Source of the DNA: Calocera cornea HHB12733
Taxonomy: Eukaryota; Basidiomycota; Dacrymycetes; Dacrymycetales; Dacrymycetaceae
NCBI GenBank assembly: GCA_001632435.1
Contig: KV423939.1
Span: forward strand, 6,223-70,222
Length of the DNA stretch: 64,000 nucleotides
Direction: 5' to 3'
Each line of letters starts with the position of its first letter. Within the stretch, counting starts at the first letter, position 1. Positions 1 to 10,957 of this stretch are shown here, piece by piece. The position numbers and the translations under genes are program-made. The notes below the pieces were generated by a model. That model ran no database searches. It was not told the origin of the DNA and was given only the letters and a program-made list of their open reading frames with translations.

Positions 1-321
1 GCATCGCTCCTCTCCCTCGTCGAAACGACGACGGGATCGAGCGCGAACGCTGGAGGGGAGCAACCCCCCTCTCCTGTCTTGGGGCTTCCGTCCCCTCCCT
101 CCACGGCTACCCTCCCCTCGGCACCCTCCTCCCCTACGGCCACTTTCCTCTCTGCCGTCAAGGCAGATTCGAGCAAGCGCCGTGGAGACGTGGATGTTTC
201 CAAGCCCTGCATGGGCTTTCTGTCTACCTGCCGGGCCGAGCTCGCCCACCTCCTGCTCGGTGCATTGTATACCGGTGTGTATCGCCCCGGCTTCAGGGTT
301 TCCTCTATTGGTGTCCTTTAG
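1..321 (+). CDS. Possible C-terminal end of a gene truncated by the window edge
   Basis: A frame is open from the first base to a TAG at 319-321, giving 106 residues with no stop before it. The first half is rich in Ser, Pro and Thr and the second half is more ordinary. Sequence after the stop becomes T-rich and lower in GC (about 320-440), as expected of a 3' untranslated region. No family is recognised and the upstream part lies outside the window. It could also be a chance open frame in low-complexity sequence. Confidence 0.3.
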   Translation, partial: ASLLSLVETTTGSSANAGGEQPPSPVLGLPSPPSTATLPSAPSSPTATFLSAVKADSSKRRGDVDVSKPCMGFLSTCRAELAHLLLGALYTGVYRPGFRVSSIGVL

Positions 322-773
322 TTTAGAGTTCATGCTTCGGTTCTATTCTGTTTCTCCTGTTCGATTTCATTAGTTCTCATTCTTATTGCATCTTCGTTTC
401 TAATCGCTTCTTTTTCATTACCACTCTTCTTCTTGCTACCTAGTTACCATATCCGGAAGGATATCAACAAACAATATATGCGTTCCTGCTCGCGTAATGC
501 GTTGCGTGATTGGTTGGGGTCCACTGACCCTGACCGCATCTATCCGTCCTCTGCTTATGCGGAGAAGAGAAGAAGGCTCTTAACGCCCATCCAGGGGCGA
601 CCGCTTGCGGTTGCTTCTTTCCCACCCCACCGACATCGTATATTGACGCAATTCGCTGCCAACACGAACGCGGCCCCCCAACGGTCTCCTCTCTGCGCTC
701 TGCTCACCCCGTCCTTGTTCATACGCGCACTGGAGTCGTCTCTGCTAGAGTACCGACCTCGGCCACCCAGAAC
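322..773. other. Spacer before the zinc-cluster gene
   Basis: T-rich at first (322-440), then mixed. Open frames here are short and show no recognisable motif. The last 100-200 bases are probably the promoter and leader of the transcription factor starting at 774. No clear TATA box is visible. Confidence 0.4.
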
Positions 774-2939
774 ATGCCCCCCGCGCAGGACATTGCGCAC
801 AGGAACACGAGCTCCACTTCAGAGCGCGCCTGCGATGCGTGCAGGATTCGTAAGCTGAAGGTGCGTGATGGTCGTATATGCGCCAGGATCGCTCTGACAT
901 CGACCGCAGTGTCCCTCGCTCCTTGCACACAAGACGACTGGCCAAGCTTGTGCCCGCTGCATCAAGACTGGGCTGTTATGCACGTATGATGCTCCACCGA
1001 GGAAGCGAGGGCCGGCTAGCGGCAAGTGCGTACGAGGCGGCAGCTCTGTATATGCGGGAACTGACTTGATCATAGGCGCTTGTCCGCATTGCGCCAGAAT
1101 CAACTGCCCCAACGCCCTGCTCCGATCCCATCGGGCCAACGACCTCAGCCGCGACCTCAGCCATCCCAGGAGACATCAGTCGCCTCCTCGCCGCCCGTTC
1201 CACTAGCTTCAGCGTCTGTCCCTACGCATGTTCTCTCCCCCGCCTTCCATTTTCCTGCTGGTCCCTCTCTCCCATACCCGCCGCTCGATCCTACCAAGAC
1301 GATCGACGAGTATGTCGAAGTCGGTTACGCGGCATTTCCGGTTCTCGACCGCGACGTTCTGCTATACCGCGTAGAACAGGGAGAACATCTGCGCGATGGC
1401 GACTTTCATGCGCTCCTGCGCGGCGTTCAGGTGTACAACGAGGCTTGCAGGTTGCGCTCAGATCCGATGCGCGGAGAGTCTCTGCTCCTCGATTTGGCCA
1501 AGTGCACCCAATCGGTCCGTGCCGACTACGACTTTGCGGAGAACCCGACGCTCGATACTGTCGTTGTCAGCCTGTTTCTCTTCGTTGCATACAACGTTAT
1601 GGGACGACACAAACGGGCGTTCCTCTATCTCACCGAGGCGATCGGACTGCTTGACTCTGTCGACCTGCCTCATCCCGCCGACGAGACCGAGGCGGAGCGA
1701 ATCCGCAGAACGCGGATCGAGTACGTCGTTTTCGTGACGGAGAACGCCAGCGTCAGCATCTACGGGAACACGACTAAACGAAGGCTGGCGCGAAAGCCCC
1801 TGCAGATCGTCCATTCCGCCGATGCACTGCGCCTCCCCTCGATGGTTGGCAGGCAGCGGACGGGCATGCGCACGCGCGAGGATATGGAGCGCCTCGATAG
1901 AGAGGCGATGGACCTTCTGGTTCTCATGACTCAACTGCACGCAGCGACAGATATCAACGAGATCATCAACATCGGTGGACCCGGTTCAGCGGGTGGTTTA
2001 AACGGCAACGGCTCGGGGAACCTGATTCCTACTGCCTTCTTCAGGAATGGGAGTGGACCAGTCTATCCGACCCAATCAGCCGACGTGGCCATTACTCGCC
2101 AATGGATGCTCGCCAACAAGCTCCCGACGCTATTCGATTCATGCCAGACCAACCCGCTGGCGATCACCGGACTGGCAATGATCCTGCAGGACATGGGCGC
2201 TTCCGTTCTGCAGTGGATTTCCCAACTTCCTTCGGGGCAACTGCGTATCGTTGGCCTAGGCAAAGTAACCGCTATAGCCAGAACCATTCACAGCCTCGCA
2301 TCTCAGATCGGCGATGCGGGCATGTTCGATGGCGTTCTCCGCGATCTCGTTCTGGCCGTGGGCGATAACGATCTTGAGGGCAACTACATTCCGTTGTTGA
2401 ACGACTGCATCGCCAAGTTTTACTCGGATATACCCGTCGCGCCAGCCACGCCGAGAAGGTCTGCATCGCTCACTCAGCCGGCTGGTGCCCATGCTGGTCC
2501 GTCGAGTCTCTACGGGATCCAGGAACAGCAGCAATCGTTCGATCTTCCTACAGTAGACGTGGCCGCCGATTCGACCGATTCCGACCAAGCCCAGCTGGAC
2601 CAGCAGAACCAGATGGAACTCGAGAGTCCAGCTACACGCGCCCAGCAAACGTTGACAGTCCATCTGCCATCGGAGCTTCCCGCGCCGCCTCAACAACTGT
2701 CCAACATCTCCCCGGATGCTTCTTGGCAAGGAACGCTTTCTGGTTTGTGGGACACATTTCAGCAGCAGACCGAGCCGATGCCGGGCATGCCCATTGGAAT
2801 GAGCGGAATAGGGTTGGCATTGGCAACGCAAACGCAGCTCCACGGTCAGTGCCCGCATGACATGGTGGACATGGTGGGAATGGCTCCGAGAGAGGATTCC
2901 CACTTTCAGGGTGCGCTGGCATCCTTACTTGGACTGTAA
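774..2939 (+). CDS. Zn2Cys6 fungal transcription factor
   Basis: Exons 774-860, 910-1025 and 1076-2939 (introns of 49 and 50 nt, GTGCGT donors) give 688 residues. Joining exons 1 and 2 completes a canonical binuclear zinc cluster near residues 20-55, spaced C-x2-C-x6-C-x12-C-x2-C-x6-C, followed by a basic Pro-Arg-Lys-Arg stretch. The cluster is visible only after splicing: exon 1 supplies the first two Cys and exon 2 the other four. The large third exon holds a helical middle region of the type found in fungal zinc-cluster factors and a Gln/Ser/Pro-rich tail typical of activation regions. The protein should act in the nucleus on CGG-type sites. Its target genes cannot be inferred, and neighbouring genes give no clear pathway link. 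Confidence 0.85.
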
Positions 2940-3293
2940 CACCACGTGTCTATCGCATAATCGGCAGCCGGGCGAAGCATTTCACCGGGCGCCTCGGTTA
3001 TTTCCAGCGTACAGTATAATCGCCTATGTATACGCTCTACGAGCGCCCGATCTCGTTCACCTTTCACGTAGCCCTTGGATTCTGGAATTCGACCTGTTGT
3101 ACCCATGTAGTCTTTGAGGAAGTTGCACGCACAGCATTTGATGCGGGCGTGTATCGGCTAGCCGCACCGTCGCGTGTAGACGAGTGAAAAGTATTCTGCC
3201 CGTCTTGACTGCTGTCGCAACGTAGACACGCGTGATGCTGTCTGTATACATTGGAGAAGCTGTCTAATTTACCCCAGACTGTTCCTCGTCTAG
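2940..3293. other. Spacer between two convergent 3' ends
   Basis: About 350 bases between the transcription factor stop and the stop of the broken hydrolase on the other strand. I see no gene, repeat or clear signal; it presumably holds both 3' untranslated regions. Confidence 0.4.
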
Positions 3294-4505
3294 CTAATGG
3301 GCATCACCCTTACCCGCTATCTTCTGAAGTGCCTCCATCCATGGTAGCCACCTAGGGTCGGGAAACGACGAATCCCAGATGGTGTTGTTACAAAGATAAC
3401 CGACGGTGATCCCAGACTCGATATCCGCGAAGCCTAACCGGCCCCGTAGCCGACGTGTCCGAAGCTGCTTTCCCCCAGCATAGGTTGGCCGAGGAGATTC
3501 TTCTTCTCGTAACCGCGGGCGAACCGAAAGTAACCCTCAGCATGGCGCTCCCCGAAGACGCCAGCGGGGGGGATCCCGTCGGTCAGGGTCGTCGTTGCCG
3601 CTTGCAGCGTGTGCTTGGTGAACAAGGCCGGTCTGCCGTCCACTTCGCCGATGAGGTGTGCGTAGAACTTGGCGAGACTTCGAGCGTCTCCAATCCCGCT
3701 AGAGGCGGGGATTTCGGCCGCATGCGCTTCGCGCGAGTTCATGAACTGCGGGGTGTCCGAGTTGCTGAACGACGAAAGATAGGCTGCTGCCGGGGGGTCC
3801 GAGAGGTCAAGAGGAGGGAGGGAGTCGACCTGTATTCTGGGATCGTCCGCCGGGTGCTTCAGTGGTTCCTTGGACATCGTGGGGACGACTTTGTCTTCCT
3901 TGTCTGCGGGAAGGCCGATCCAGAGATTGAGATCGAGGGGACCCGCGATCTCCTCCTGGAACACGGTGCCGATAGTCTTTCCCGTGATCCGGCGGACAAC
4001 CTCTCCAATGATATAACCGAACGTGTACGGAGCGTAGAGGACCCGAGTCCCCGGCTCCCAGGACGGCGCCATGTCCTCCAAGCAGCGGATGATCTTCCCC
4101 CAGTCGACCGCGTCCGTGATCATGATGTCCGCCTGCACGGGCGTGGCGGGGCAGCCGGCCGTGTGCATCAGCACCATGCGAACGGTGATGTTCTCCTTCC
4201 CGTTGCGCGCAAACTCGGGCCAGTACTGGGAGACGGGCGCATCGACGTGCAGAGCCCCGCGCTGGACGACCAGATTGGCGACGGGCGCTGTGAGGCCCTT
4301 GGTCGCCGATGCGAAGATGTGGAGCCCCTGGCCGTCGAAGGGCCGGGCACGCACGGACGGGGTCGGCGCCCGTCCACAGATCAGCGACCTTCACCCCGTG
4401 CTCGTACACCGCCAGCTGCGCACCGCCAGGATCGATGCTCTGCCCGGCGTCGAATGCGGCCCGGAGCGCTTCGCACCCCGGGGCGACGGGGCCGAAGACC
4501 GGCAT
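3294..4505 (-). pseudogene. Serine beta-lactamase-like hydrolase (class C/esterase fold), two frameshifts
   Basis: Reading 4505 to 3294 on the minus strand gives about 400 residues of a beta-lactamase/transpeptidase-like protein, the usual family length, but in three frame segments. The Ser-x-x-Lys catalytic motif is SATK, just after the first break. A YAPYTFGYI segment sits where the family has its conserved Tyr. Break 1 is at 4347-4354, where the four bases GTGC occur twice in tandem; removing one copy restores a continuous protein. Break 2 is at 3434-3437: a TAG follows a GYGAG segment, and the missing C-terminus (GFADIESG onward, to the stop at 3294-3296) continues after a one-base deletion. 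No intron of plausible length explains either break. The start ATG at 4503-4505 is the first that precedes the conserved N-terminus. These are probably real inactivating lesions, though assembly error is possible. Family members in fungi are mostly esterases or hydrolases of unknown substrate. Confidence 0.8.
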
Positions 4506-4738
4506 CCGAGTAACAGTGACAGTAGCAGTAGAAGAAGTCAATGCGCGGTCCGGTGGACAAGCAGCACATATCAATCCCAGCTTCAATCAAGTTCCTTCAA
4601 CTCAAACAGATAACTCAGATAATAGACGTGGGTTCCTTCCGGAGATGACCGTCGTCGAGTCACCAGTAGGCGGAAGGAAGTCGGTTGGGGTTGGGGTTCA
4701 TCAACTCCGGCCGGAGCCGAGCACCCCAGCCAAACACC

Positions 4739-4746
4739 AAAAAAAA
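4739..4746 (-). terminator. RNA polymerase III terminator of tRNA-Ser
   Basis: Eight consecutive A on the + strand, read as a run of eight T on the tRNA strand, starting six bases after the tRNA 3' end. This is a standard Pol III stop. Confidence 0.75.
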
Positions 4747-4751
4747 TTTGT

Positions 4752-4841
4752 CGACACCTGTGCGATTCGAACACACGCGGTCTAAGACCATACCCTGTGC
4801 TGGTTAGCAGGGGCACCCGTTAACCACTCCGGCAAAGTGTC
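4752..4841 (-). tRNA. tRNA-Ser (anticodon GCT) with an 8-nt intron
   Basis: Folds as a long-variable-arm tRNA. Acceptor stem GACACTT pairs with AGGTGTC, D arm is CCG/CGG, anticodon stem is TGCCC/GGGTA, variable arm is GGTC-TTA-GACC, and the T stem flanks TTCGAAT. The anticodon loop has GCT (+ strand 4806-4808). The anticodon stem closes only if eight bases (about 4797-4804) between loop positions 37 and 38 are removed, the standard place for tRNA introns. The intron contains AGC, complementary to the anticodon, as expected of a nuclear tRNA intron. Mature length is 82 nt. Confidence 0.92.
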
Positions 4842-5048
4842 AGTATACCTTTTCACGCGGGACTCATGTACTATGTACTGCCACATCGGACATAGGGCGT
4901 CATTGGCGACGGGGTCACTGCATCCACAGTCGGTTTGTTCGCGGGTATGTGCGCGGGGCGAGAGAAGATGCGTAACGCGCGTTGATATTATATTCCCGAG
5001 AGTACACATTACAACAGCAATAAAGAGTCCACGCTCCTGCGCGCCTGG

Positions 5049-6873
5049 CTAGTACCCCACGCCCGGATGGCCATTCCAATGCTGTCTCTGGAGCCTGCCC
5101 TCCAGCCGGTCCTGCACGACCCGCACGACCGTCTCGGCGTGCACGGGGATGGCGGTTCCGTGGAAGCCGTCCGGGTAGCTGAAGTCCGGGATGTCGGGCG
5201 GGCCAACGAGCGTGTCGTTCTGGATGCCGAAGTAGGCCTTGCCCAGCACGCCGGCTGTCCACTCGTAGTCCCGCGCGTAGCCGCCGGGGTAGAATAGCTC
5301 GATCACGGTCGAGAGCGGGTGCGGGGGCATCAGAAGCTGGTGCGTGAGCCCGTTGCCGTGCACGCCGAGCATGACCTGTGCCGGGCGGGGCGTGAGTGGC
5401 GTGCAGAGAGCGGGAAGGGGAAGGAGAATGAAAAGACGTACGACCGTGCGCGCTGCACGCCGCAGCTGCTCCTCCCGGCTCAGCTCCTCCGCGTGCACGA
5501 CGTCCAGCACCCAGCTCTTCCTCCTGCACAGCTCCTCGAGCGCGGCCACAAGCCGCCGATGGTCCTCCTCCACCAGGCGCCGCCGCGACCGCTGCCGCGA
5601 GATGTACGTGATGACGGGCGCGTCGCGCTCGCCCTCCGCCAGCTGGGGGTCCATCGCCCGCAGGCCCATGTCCAGCACACGCTGCGGCACGCCCGCGAAC
5701 GTGCCCACGCGCCGCCGCGCGCTCTCGTACCAGAACTGGTTGCGCCCTTCCCCGCCAGTGCCGTAGTGCCCGCCGCCGAGGATCCACGGCCCCGCCGGGG
5801 TGCGCGCGGTCGACCCGGTCGGGTCGCCCCGGAACGCGGCGCTCCGGTCGATGAGCAGCACCGCGGGAAATCGGTAGGCCTGGTCGCGTTGTCAGCGGGA
5901 ATGTGGCACACGCAAGGAGAACGCACCTTGTACGGCGTCCGGACGAGGTCGGCGAGCTGGTCGTACGTCGGCTTGAACATGGGTGTGATGGACGGCCACA
6001 TCGCCGGCTATGGAGCAAGTGAGCATCTACGCGCGCATCCAACGCCGGCTACGCACCAGGAAGAACTGGTTGAATCTCGGCCCATCGCTGAACCCCTCCT
6101 CATCGCAGTGCACGAAGATGATGCGGTCCGGCATGGGGGCCATGACGCGGCCGTCCGGGGACGGGTTCGCATCAAAGTTGGTGAGCATGCGCTCAGCACC
6201 GAACAGCAGCTCTGCCGCGACGTGGTAGTAGTGCTTGAGAAACTGGTCCGGGTCCGTGTTGATTATCTGCGCGGGCGGGCGGGTTAGTCGCCATACGCGG
6301 CCGGCCGGGGGAGGGAAGGGTGCGCACCGACAGGCCCTCGATGTCCCACACGCGCTCGCCCCACCGTTTCCGCGCGTCGTCCACGGTGAGGATCTGCATC
6401 GTCTGGTCCGTCGGCTCGCGCAGATGCCCGTTGTCGTGGTAGCCCGGGAGGCCGGTGGCGATCATGAGCCTGCGCTGTGGCCAGTAGCCCTCGTCGAAGC
6501 CGCCCTGGTCGGAGACGATGAAGAATGTGCCGTTGGAGAGGTACAGGTTCGTCAGCATCGTCCATCCCGCGGCGTGCTGGAGGAGTGTGGAGGGGACGAC
6601 GCCGCGGGCTGGCGGGGGGGCGACCCAGAGGCGGCCGGGGATGGCGTGGTCGTTCGGCGGGGTGAGGGTGAACCCCTGGGGGACGTCGCCGGGTGCGGTG
6701 GTGAGGCCGAGCTGGGCCGGGGTGGCATGGGGGAAGGGGAGGAGGAAGGGGGAGGGGCGGAGGCGGTAGATGTGTGAGAAGAGGAGGAGGGAGCACGCGC
6801 CCAGGAGCGCCACCAGCGCGTCCCGGCCTGTGAAGCGCAGGCGGGACTTTGACGCCAGCAGCGCGGTCAGCAT
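5049..6873 (-). CDS. GT61-family (DUF563) glycosyltransferase, type II membrane protein
   Basis: Minus-strand exons 6873-6328, 6266-6057, 6007-5927, 5879-5442 and 5375-5049 give 533 residues; all junctions are in phase. The frame is open upstream to 6966 but only from a GTG; the first ATG is at 6873, placing a hydrophobic segment (about residues 18-36) as a signal anchor with a short cytoplasmic tail. Exon 2 carries DQFLKHYYHVAAELLFG, the hallmark of basidiomycete DUF563 proteins, and the C-terminal exon has GVHGNGLTHQL, the conserved motif before the sugar-nucleotide region of the family. The product is expected to be a Golgi-resident enzyme transferring a sugar (xylose or GlcNAc in known GT61 members) to glycoproteins or glycans. 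Donor and acceptor are not predictable here. Confidence 0.85.
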
Positions 6874-8508
6874 CGGCAGTGTGCTATTGCGCCACGATGG
6901 AAGGGCGGGGAGGTCGGGGGAGCGAGCGTAGGGTGGGGGGATGAACTGCGTGAGGCGGCTTGTCACTCGCTACCGTCTTTCGCTCTTCTTCGCTCTTGCT
7001 CTGCTGTCTCTCGTGCAGGGGAGAGTGCGCGCCTACGCCCCAGGGGACACGGTCAGAGGGAAGGAGGGCCGAGCAGGGCGGCAGGCAAAGGCAAGCAAGG
7101 CAAGCAGGGCAGGCAAGGTGCACGCCTCCCCTAGCGAGCTGGCCGGCCCCTCCGCCGCAGAGAACTCATTGGGCGACCCGCCCTTTCCTGTCCACGCGAG
7201 CCCGCAACACACTCACCCTCACACGCACCCCGCCGCTTTTTGCCCCCGCTTCAGCCCCGCTTCCCTCCGTGCCTTCTGCCGTAACATCTCACCTCGACAC
7301 GCGACTGTGCCTGAATGAGCCGCCGCCCCGCCGCGGCGCCCGCCGGGGAACAAGCTTAGCATCCGGCTATGCTAGGAATAACTTGCACAGTCAACATCCC
7401 TAATTGAAGCAAGGGTCAACAGCACACCTTCGTTATCCATCCCTCTCATCAGCTATCCGCTATCAGCATACTGCGCGCAGACATCCTCACCCAGCTGAGT
7501 CGGGAATCACCCCACAGCCCGCCGTGCCCGACGCTCACTCACCGTTCACCGGGCCGCGCACCTCCCGCCCCGGCCATACCCGGCCTCTAGGCAACTCGAC
7601 TCGAGTCACATGCCGAGCCTGACGGTGTATTCTGCCGCCCAACCGGACACGCAGAGGCGCACAGTCGACGTGGTAGAGAACGGTGCGCGCAGAATGCGCT
7701 CGTCTTGAACTTGAACAGGCATGCAGCGAGCGCTCAGTGTATTATATTGGGTCGCACTCCCCCTCGTCCGAGCTTTGGGCCAAGCACCGGCCCACCATCA
7801 TTCCAACAGTCCTGCTTCTTCTCTTGTCTTCTTGTCTTCTGCCCATGCCCCGGCAGGGGCCTGACCGGCTCGAAGGCTTGCACAGGGACATCCCTCAACC
7901 GGCTATCCAGACGGCTGGTATGCATTATCATTATTGAAGATTCTCTGCACCAAAGTGCCATACTGGGCGAAGGCGTGGAGCGTATTGCTTACGCGCCGGC
8001 GCCGTTGCCGTACCGTACCGTGCCGTACGTACGGCCAGGCTCCCGCGGCACAGGCTACCCCCCGACCCGGTCGCGCGAGCTAGCTTCCGAACGACCGAGG
8101 AAACTGAAACTACATGCATTCCCGGATTCCCGGCGCAGCGCAGCATCGTTCGGCGTGCCCGTCATACCATCCACTGTCCCGGGACCGGCTGCACGGCCGG
8201 GGGCTCCGTCGCATGCACCTTGCCCGCTTGGCTCGCCAAGGAGATGCGCTGCGACAAGCGAGTACTAGTCTTCTGCCGCCCTCCTCGGCGGTCGTGGGTG
8301 TTTGAGAAGGCTCGTCGGCGTCCGTGTTTCCTGCTTGGAGCGGGGCGGGACATCAGCTCCAAGAGCCGGGTATGAGCTTCGGCTGGGTTGGAGCAGCTCG
8401 TGCGTGTGTACTTAACCCGGCAGACGAAGCCAGGCCACTGCAGCGCTCCATCCACTTGGCGTACTACTGGACATACCTCAGCTCGACCCCACCCGGCACG
8501 CACAACAC
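6874..8508. other. 1.6-kb spacer between divergent GT61 and monooxygenase genes
   Basis: Open frames here are short, compositionally biased and without motifs or paired splice sites. The stretch 7060-7115 is a purine-rich tract of imperfect GGCAAGCAAGGCA-like units. The region probably contains both promoters; no convincing TATA box was found. Nothing else is supported. Confidence 0.4.
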
Positions 8509-10434
8509 ATGTCCACCCCCACCCCCACCCCCACTCCCACTCCCGCCAGCCCCTACCCGCAGGTCGCCATCATCGGCTGCGGCGCCTCGGGCGTCACGGC
8601 CGCCCTGCGTCTCAGGGAGCAGTGTGGCATTGAGACTTTTACGATCTTTGAGCGGAACGGGGGGCCTGGGGGGGTGTGGCTGGTGCGTGCTTAACTGTCC
8701 TCTCCTCAGCCTGGGCGTGCGCGGCGAGATGTTGATTACTCGTTGTTTTGTTGCGCAGGAGAACACCTACCCGGGCGCGGCGTGCGACGTGCCCGCGCAT
8801 TGTACGTCCTCCTTTCCCACAAGCGCCGTTGACATGACCACGGCACGGCACTGACGGTTACCGCCTCCGTATGCGCAGACTACTCGAGCGCGACGACGCT
8901 GAACCCTTCCTGGTCCTCGCACTACTCCGGGCGAGCGGAGATCCAAGCGTACTGGGCGAAGCTGCACGCTGAGCAGGGGCTGGCCGCGCACACGCGCTAC
9001 CACCTCGAGTGCACGTCCGCGGTGTGGAGCGACGCGCGCAGCCAGTGGACGCTGTCCTTCCGCAACGTGCTGAATGGCGAGCGGCTCGACTTTGTGGCCG
9101 ACATCGTCCTCGCCGCCATCGGCGGCTTCTCCCTCCCAAACATGCAGACCTCCTCCCTGCCGGGGCTCGGCGCCTTCCGCGGGCCCGTCTTCCACACCGC
9201 GCGCTGGGACCACGCCGCGAACCTGCAGGGCAAGCGCATAGGCGTGATCGGCAACGGGTGCTCGGCCGCGCAGCTCGTGCCCGCGCTCTCCCAGGACGCC
9301 CAGGCGACAGTGATCAACTTTGTCAGGAGCCCGCAGTGGTACATGCCGAGGGACAACCGGCCGTTCGCGGAGTGGACTAAGTGGTGCTACCGGAACGTGC
9401 CGTTTGCGAATCGGCTTGCGCGCTGGAAACTGCTGCTGATGGCAAGCATGCTCAGGGGGTTCTCGTCGTGCCTGGTCTGACCGTCATGACAGATCGACCT
9501 GCTCTCCCCGCTCTTCCACAACAAGAACGGCGCCAAGCTCCGGAGCAAAGTCGAGGCGATCTCCACAGCCCACATCAAGCAGCACGCCCCGGCCAAGTAC
9601 CTCGACTTCCTGATCCCCAAGTTCCCGCTCGGGGCCAAGCGCATCATCTACGACCCGGGGTACCTGGACGCGCTGCACCGGGCGAACGTCGAGCTGGTGT
9701 ACCGCGCGCAGATCGCGCGGGTGACCGAGGCGGGCGTGGAGCTGACGAACGGCGAGCAGTGCCCGCTCGACGCAATCGTCCTCGCCACGGGCTTCGACAC
9801 GTGCACCTTCCTCACGTCGATTGATGTGCGCGGGCGGGGGGGCGCGGACTTGAAGAGCGTGTGGGACGCGTGCGGCGGGCCAGAGGCGTACTACTGCTCG
9901 CTCGTGCCACGCTTCCCGAACTTGTACATGCTCGGCGGACCGAACAGCGCCACGGGGCACCAGTCGTACGTCCCCTCCTGCCCCCGCTGCATATCCTGCC
10001 CCTCGCACGCTAACCCATGCGCACCCCTTCCCAGCGTCATCTTCTTCATGGAGTGCCAAGCCCGCTGGTGCTGCAAGGTCATCGCGCGCCAGCTCTCCCT
10101 CCGTGCGTCCGCCGTCGAGCCCACACCCGCCGCCTCAGAGCGGTACAACACCTGGCTGCAGCAGGAACTGCGCGACACCGTCTGGGCGTCAGACAGCACA
10201 CAGTCGTGGTACCGCATGCCCGGGCCGGGGGGGAAGCTGCACACGCTCTGGCCCAAGTCGGCACTGAGCTTTTACTGGACGATGATGTGGCCGAGGTGGG
10301 CGGAGATGGACTTTGTGGGAAAGCACGGGGCGGGGACGAGCACGCGCACGAGCAAGAGCAAGGCCCTCGCTTGGACTGCGCTCGTGGCCGCGGTGGTAGG
10401 GGGCGCGGTGTATCGGTTTGGGCTGCGCGTATGA
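8509..10434 (+). CDS. Flavin-containing monooxygenase (FMO/Baeyer-Villiger type) with C-terminal membrane anchor
   Basis: Exons 8509-8682, 8759-8801, 8879-9474, 9493-9965 and 10035-10434 give 561 residues. The first Rossmann motif GCGASG is at residues 23-28. Splicing exons 1-3 creates GGVWLENTYPG followed by CDVPAHYYS, strongly conserved in this family. The second (NADPH) motif is GVIGNGCSA, a FHTARW stretch resembles the BVMO fingerprint, and LATGFD is present. The last about 20 residues form one membrane helix. The reaction would be NADPH- and O2-dependent oxidation of an unknown substrate. The junction at 9475-9492 is problematic. An 18-nt GT...AG piece with two in-frame TGA codons must be removed to keep homology continuous. 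The only normal-sized alternative is 9397-9492 (96 nt), which would delete a conserved stretch. Exon 1 begins with a Thr-Pro repeat. Confidence 0.82.
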
Positions 10435-10957
10435 TGCCGGTGTTCCTCTGTTCTCTATTCGTTGGAGAGGCCTTCGGTTCCGCCTAGAGCCGTGCATTGC
10501 ATCGCTGTCCCAACAGGCTAGAATGACCGTATGCAATGAATGCTACGTGACAATGAATGCGTTGTGTGCATATCTCGGTGCAGTCGGGAATAGCACGCGT
10601 CCCGCTCGGCTATACAGTCACGGTCAGGGGCGGATCCATCGGCCCTTTGGGAGGGCCCAGCCCCTGGATCCCTGATCGGAGGCAGTTTTCGCCTTGTGGG
10701 CGGGAGACGCCCCTCCGAGGCCAGGCAGAGAAGAAAGAAGCCGCGCTGTTGGGGGCAGCAGGCTCGTTCCCTTTTGTACACCCACCTGGGGCCGGTGTCT
10801 GGTGTCTCTTCGTCGTCAGCGGTCGTGAGCGGCGTCGTAGCCGACGCCCCTGAGCCCTGCCTTGTCCCTGTATCCGGGCGGCCATCCCCCCCGCCTTCCT
10901 CATCCCCCCCCCCAACCCTCCCCCTCGTCCTCCTCACACCACCGACGGACGGCAAGG
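10435..10957. other. Spacer upstream of the PDK1-type kinase gene
   Basis: No supported gene. Contains a short inverted element around 10630-10675 (GGGCGGATCC / GGGAGGGCCC-like) and a C- and T-rich run just before the kinase ATG at 10958. Frames extending upstream of that ATG have no in-frame ATG. Confidence 0.35.

Noticed and set aside
4340..4366. 27-nt GTGCGT...CAG segment as an intron explaining the first frameshift in the hydrolase gene
   Set aside because: Too short for the splicing seen elsewhere here, and it would remove residues matching the conserved RPF-x-G stretch. A tandem GTGC duplication explains the shift better.
3455..4513. 352-codon + strand open frame
   Set aside because: Antisense shadow of the broken beta-lactamase-like gene; Arg/Gly-rich with no motif.
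5319..6287. 322-codon + strand open frame
   Set aside because: Antisense to GT61 exons carrying family motifs.
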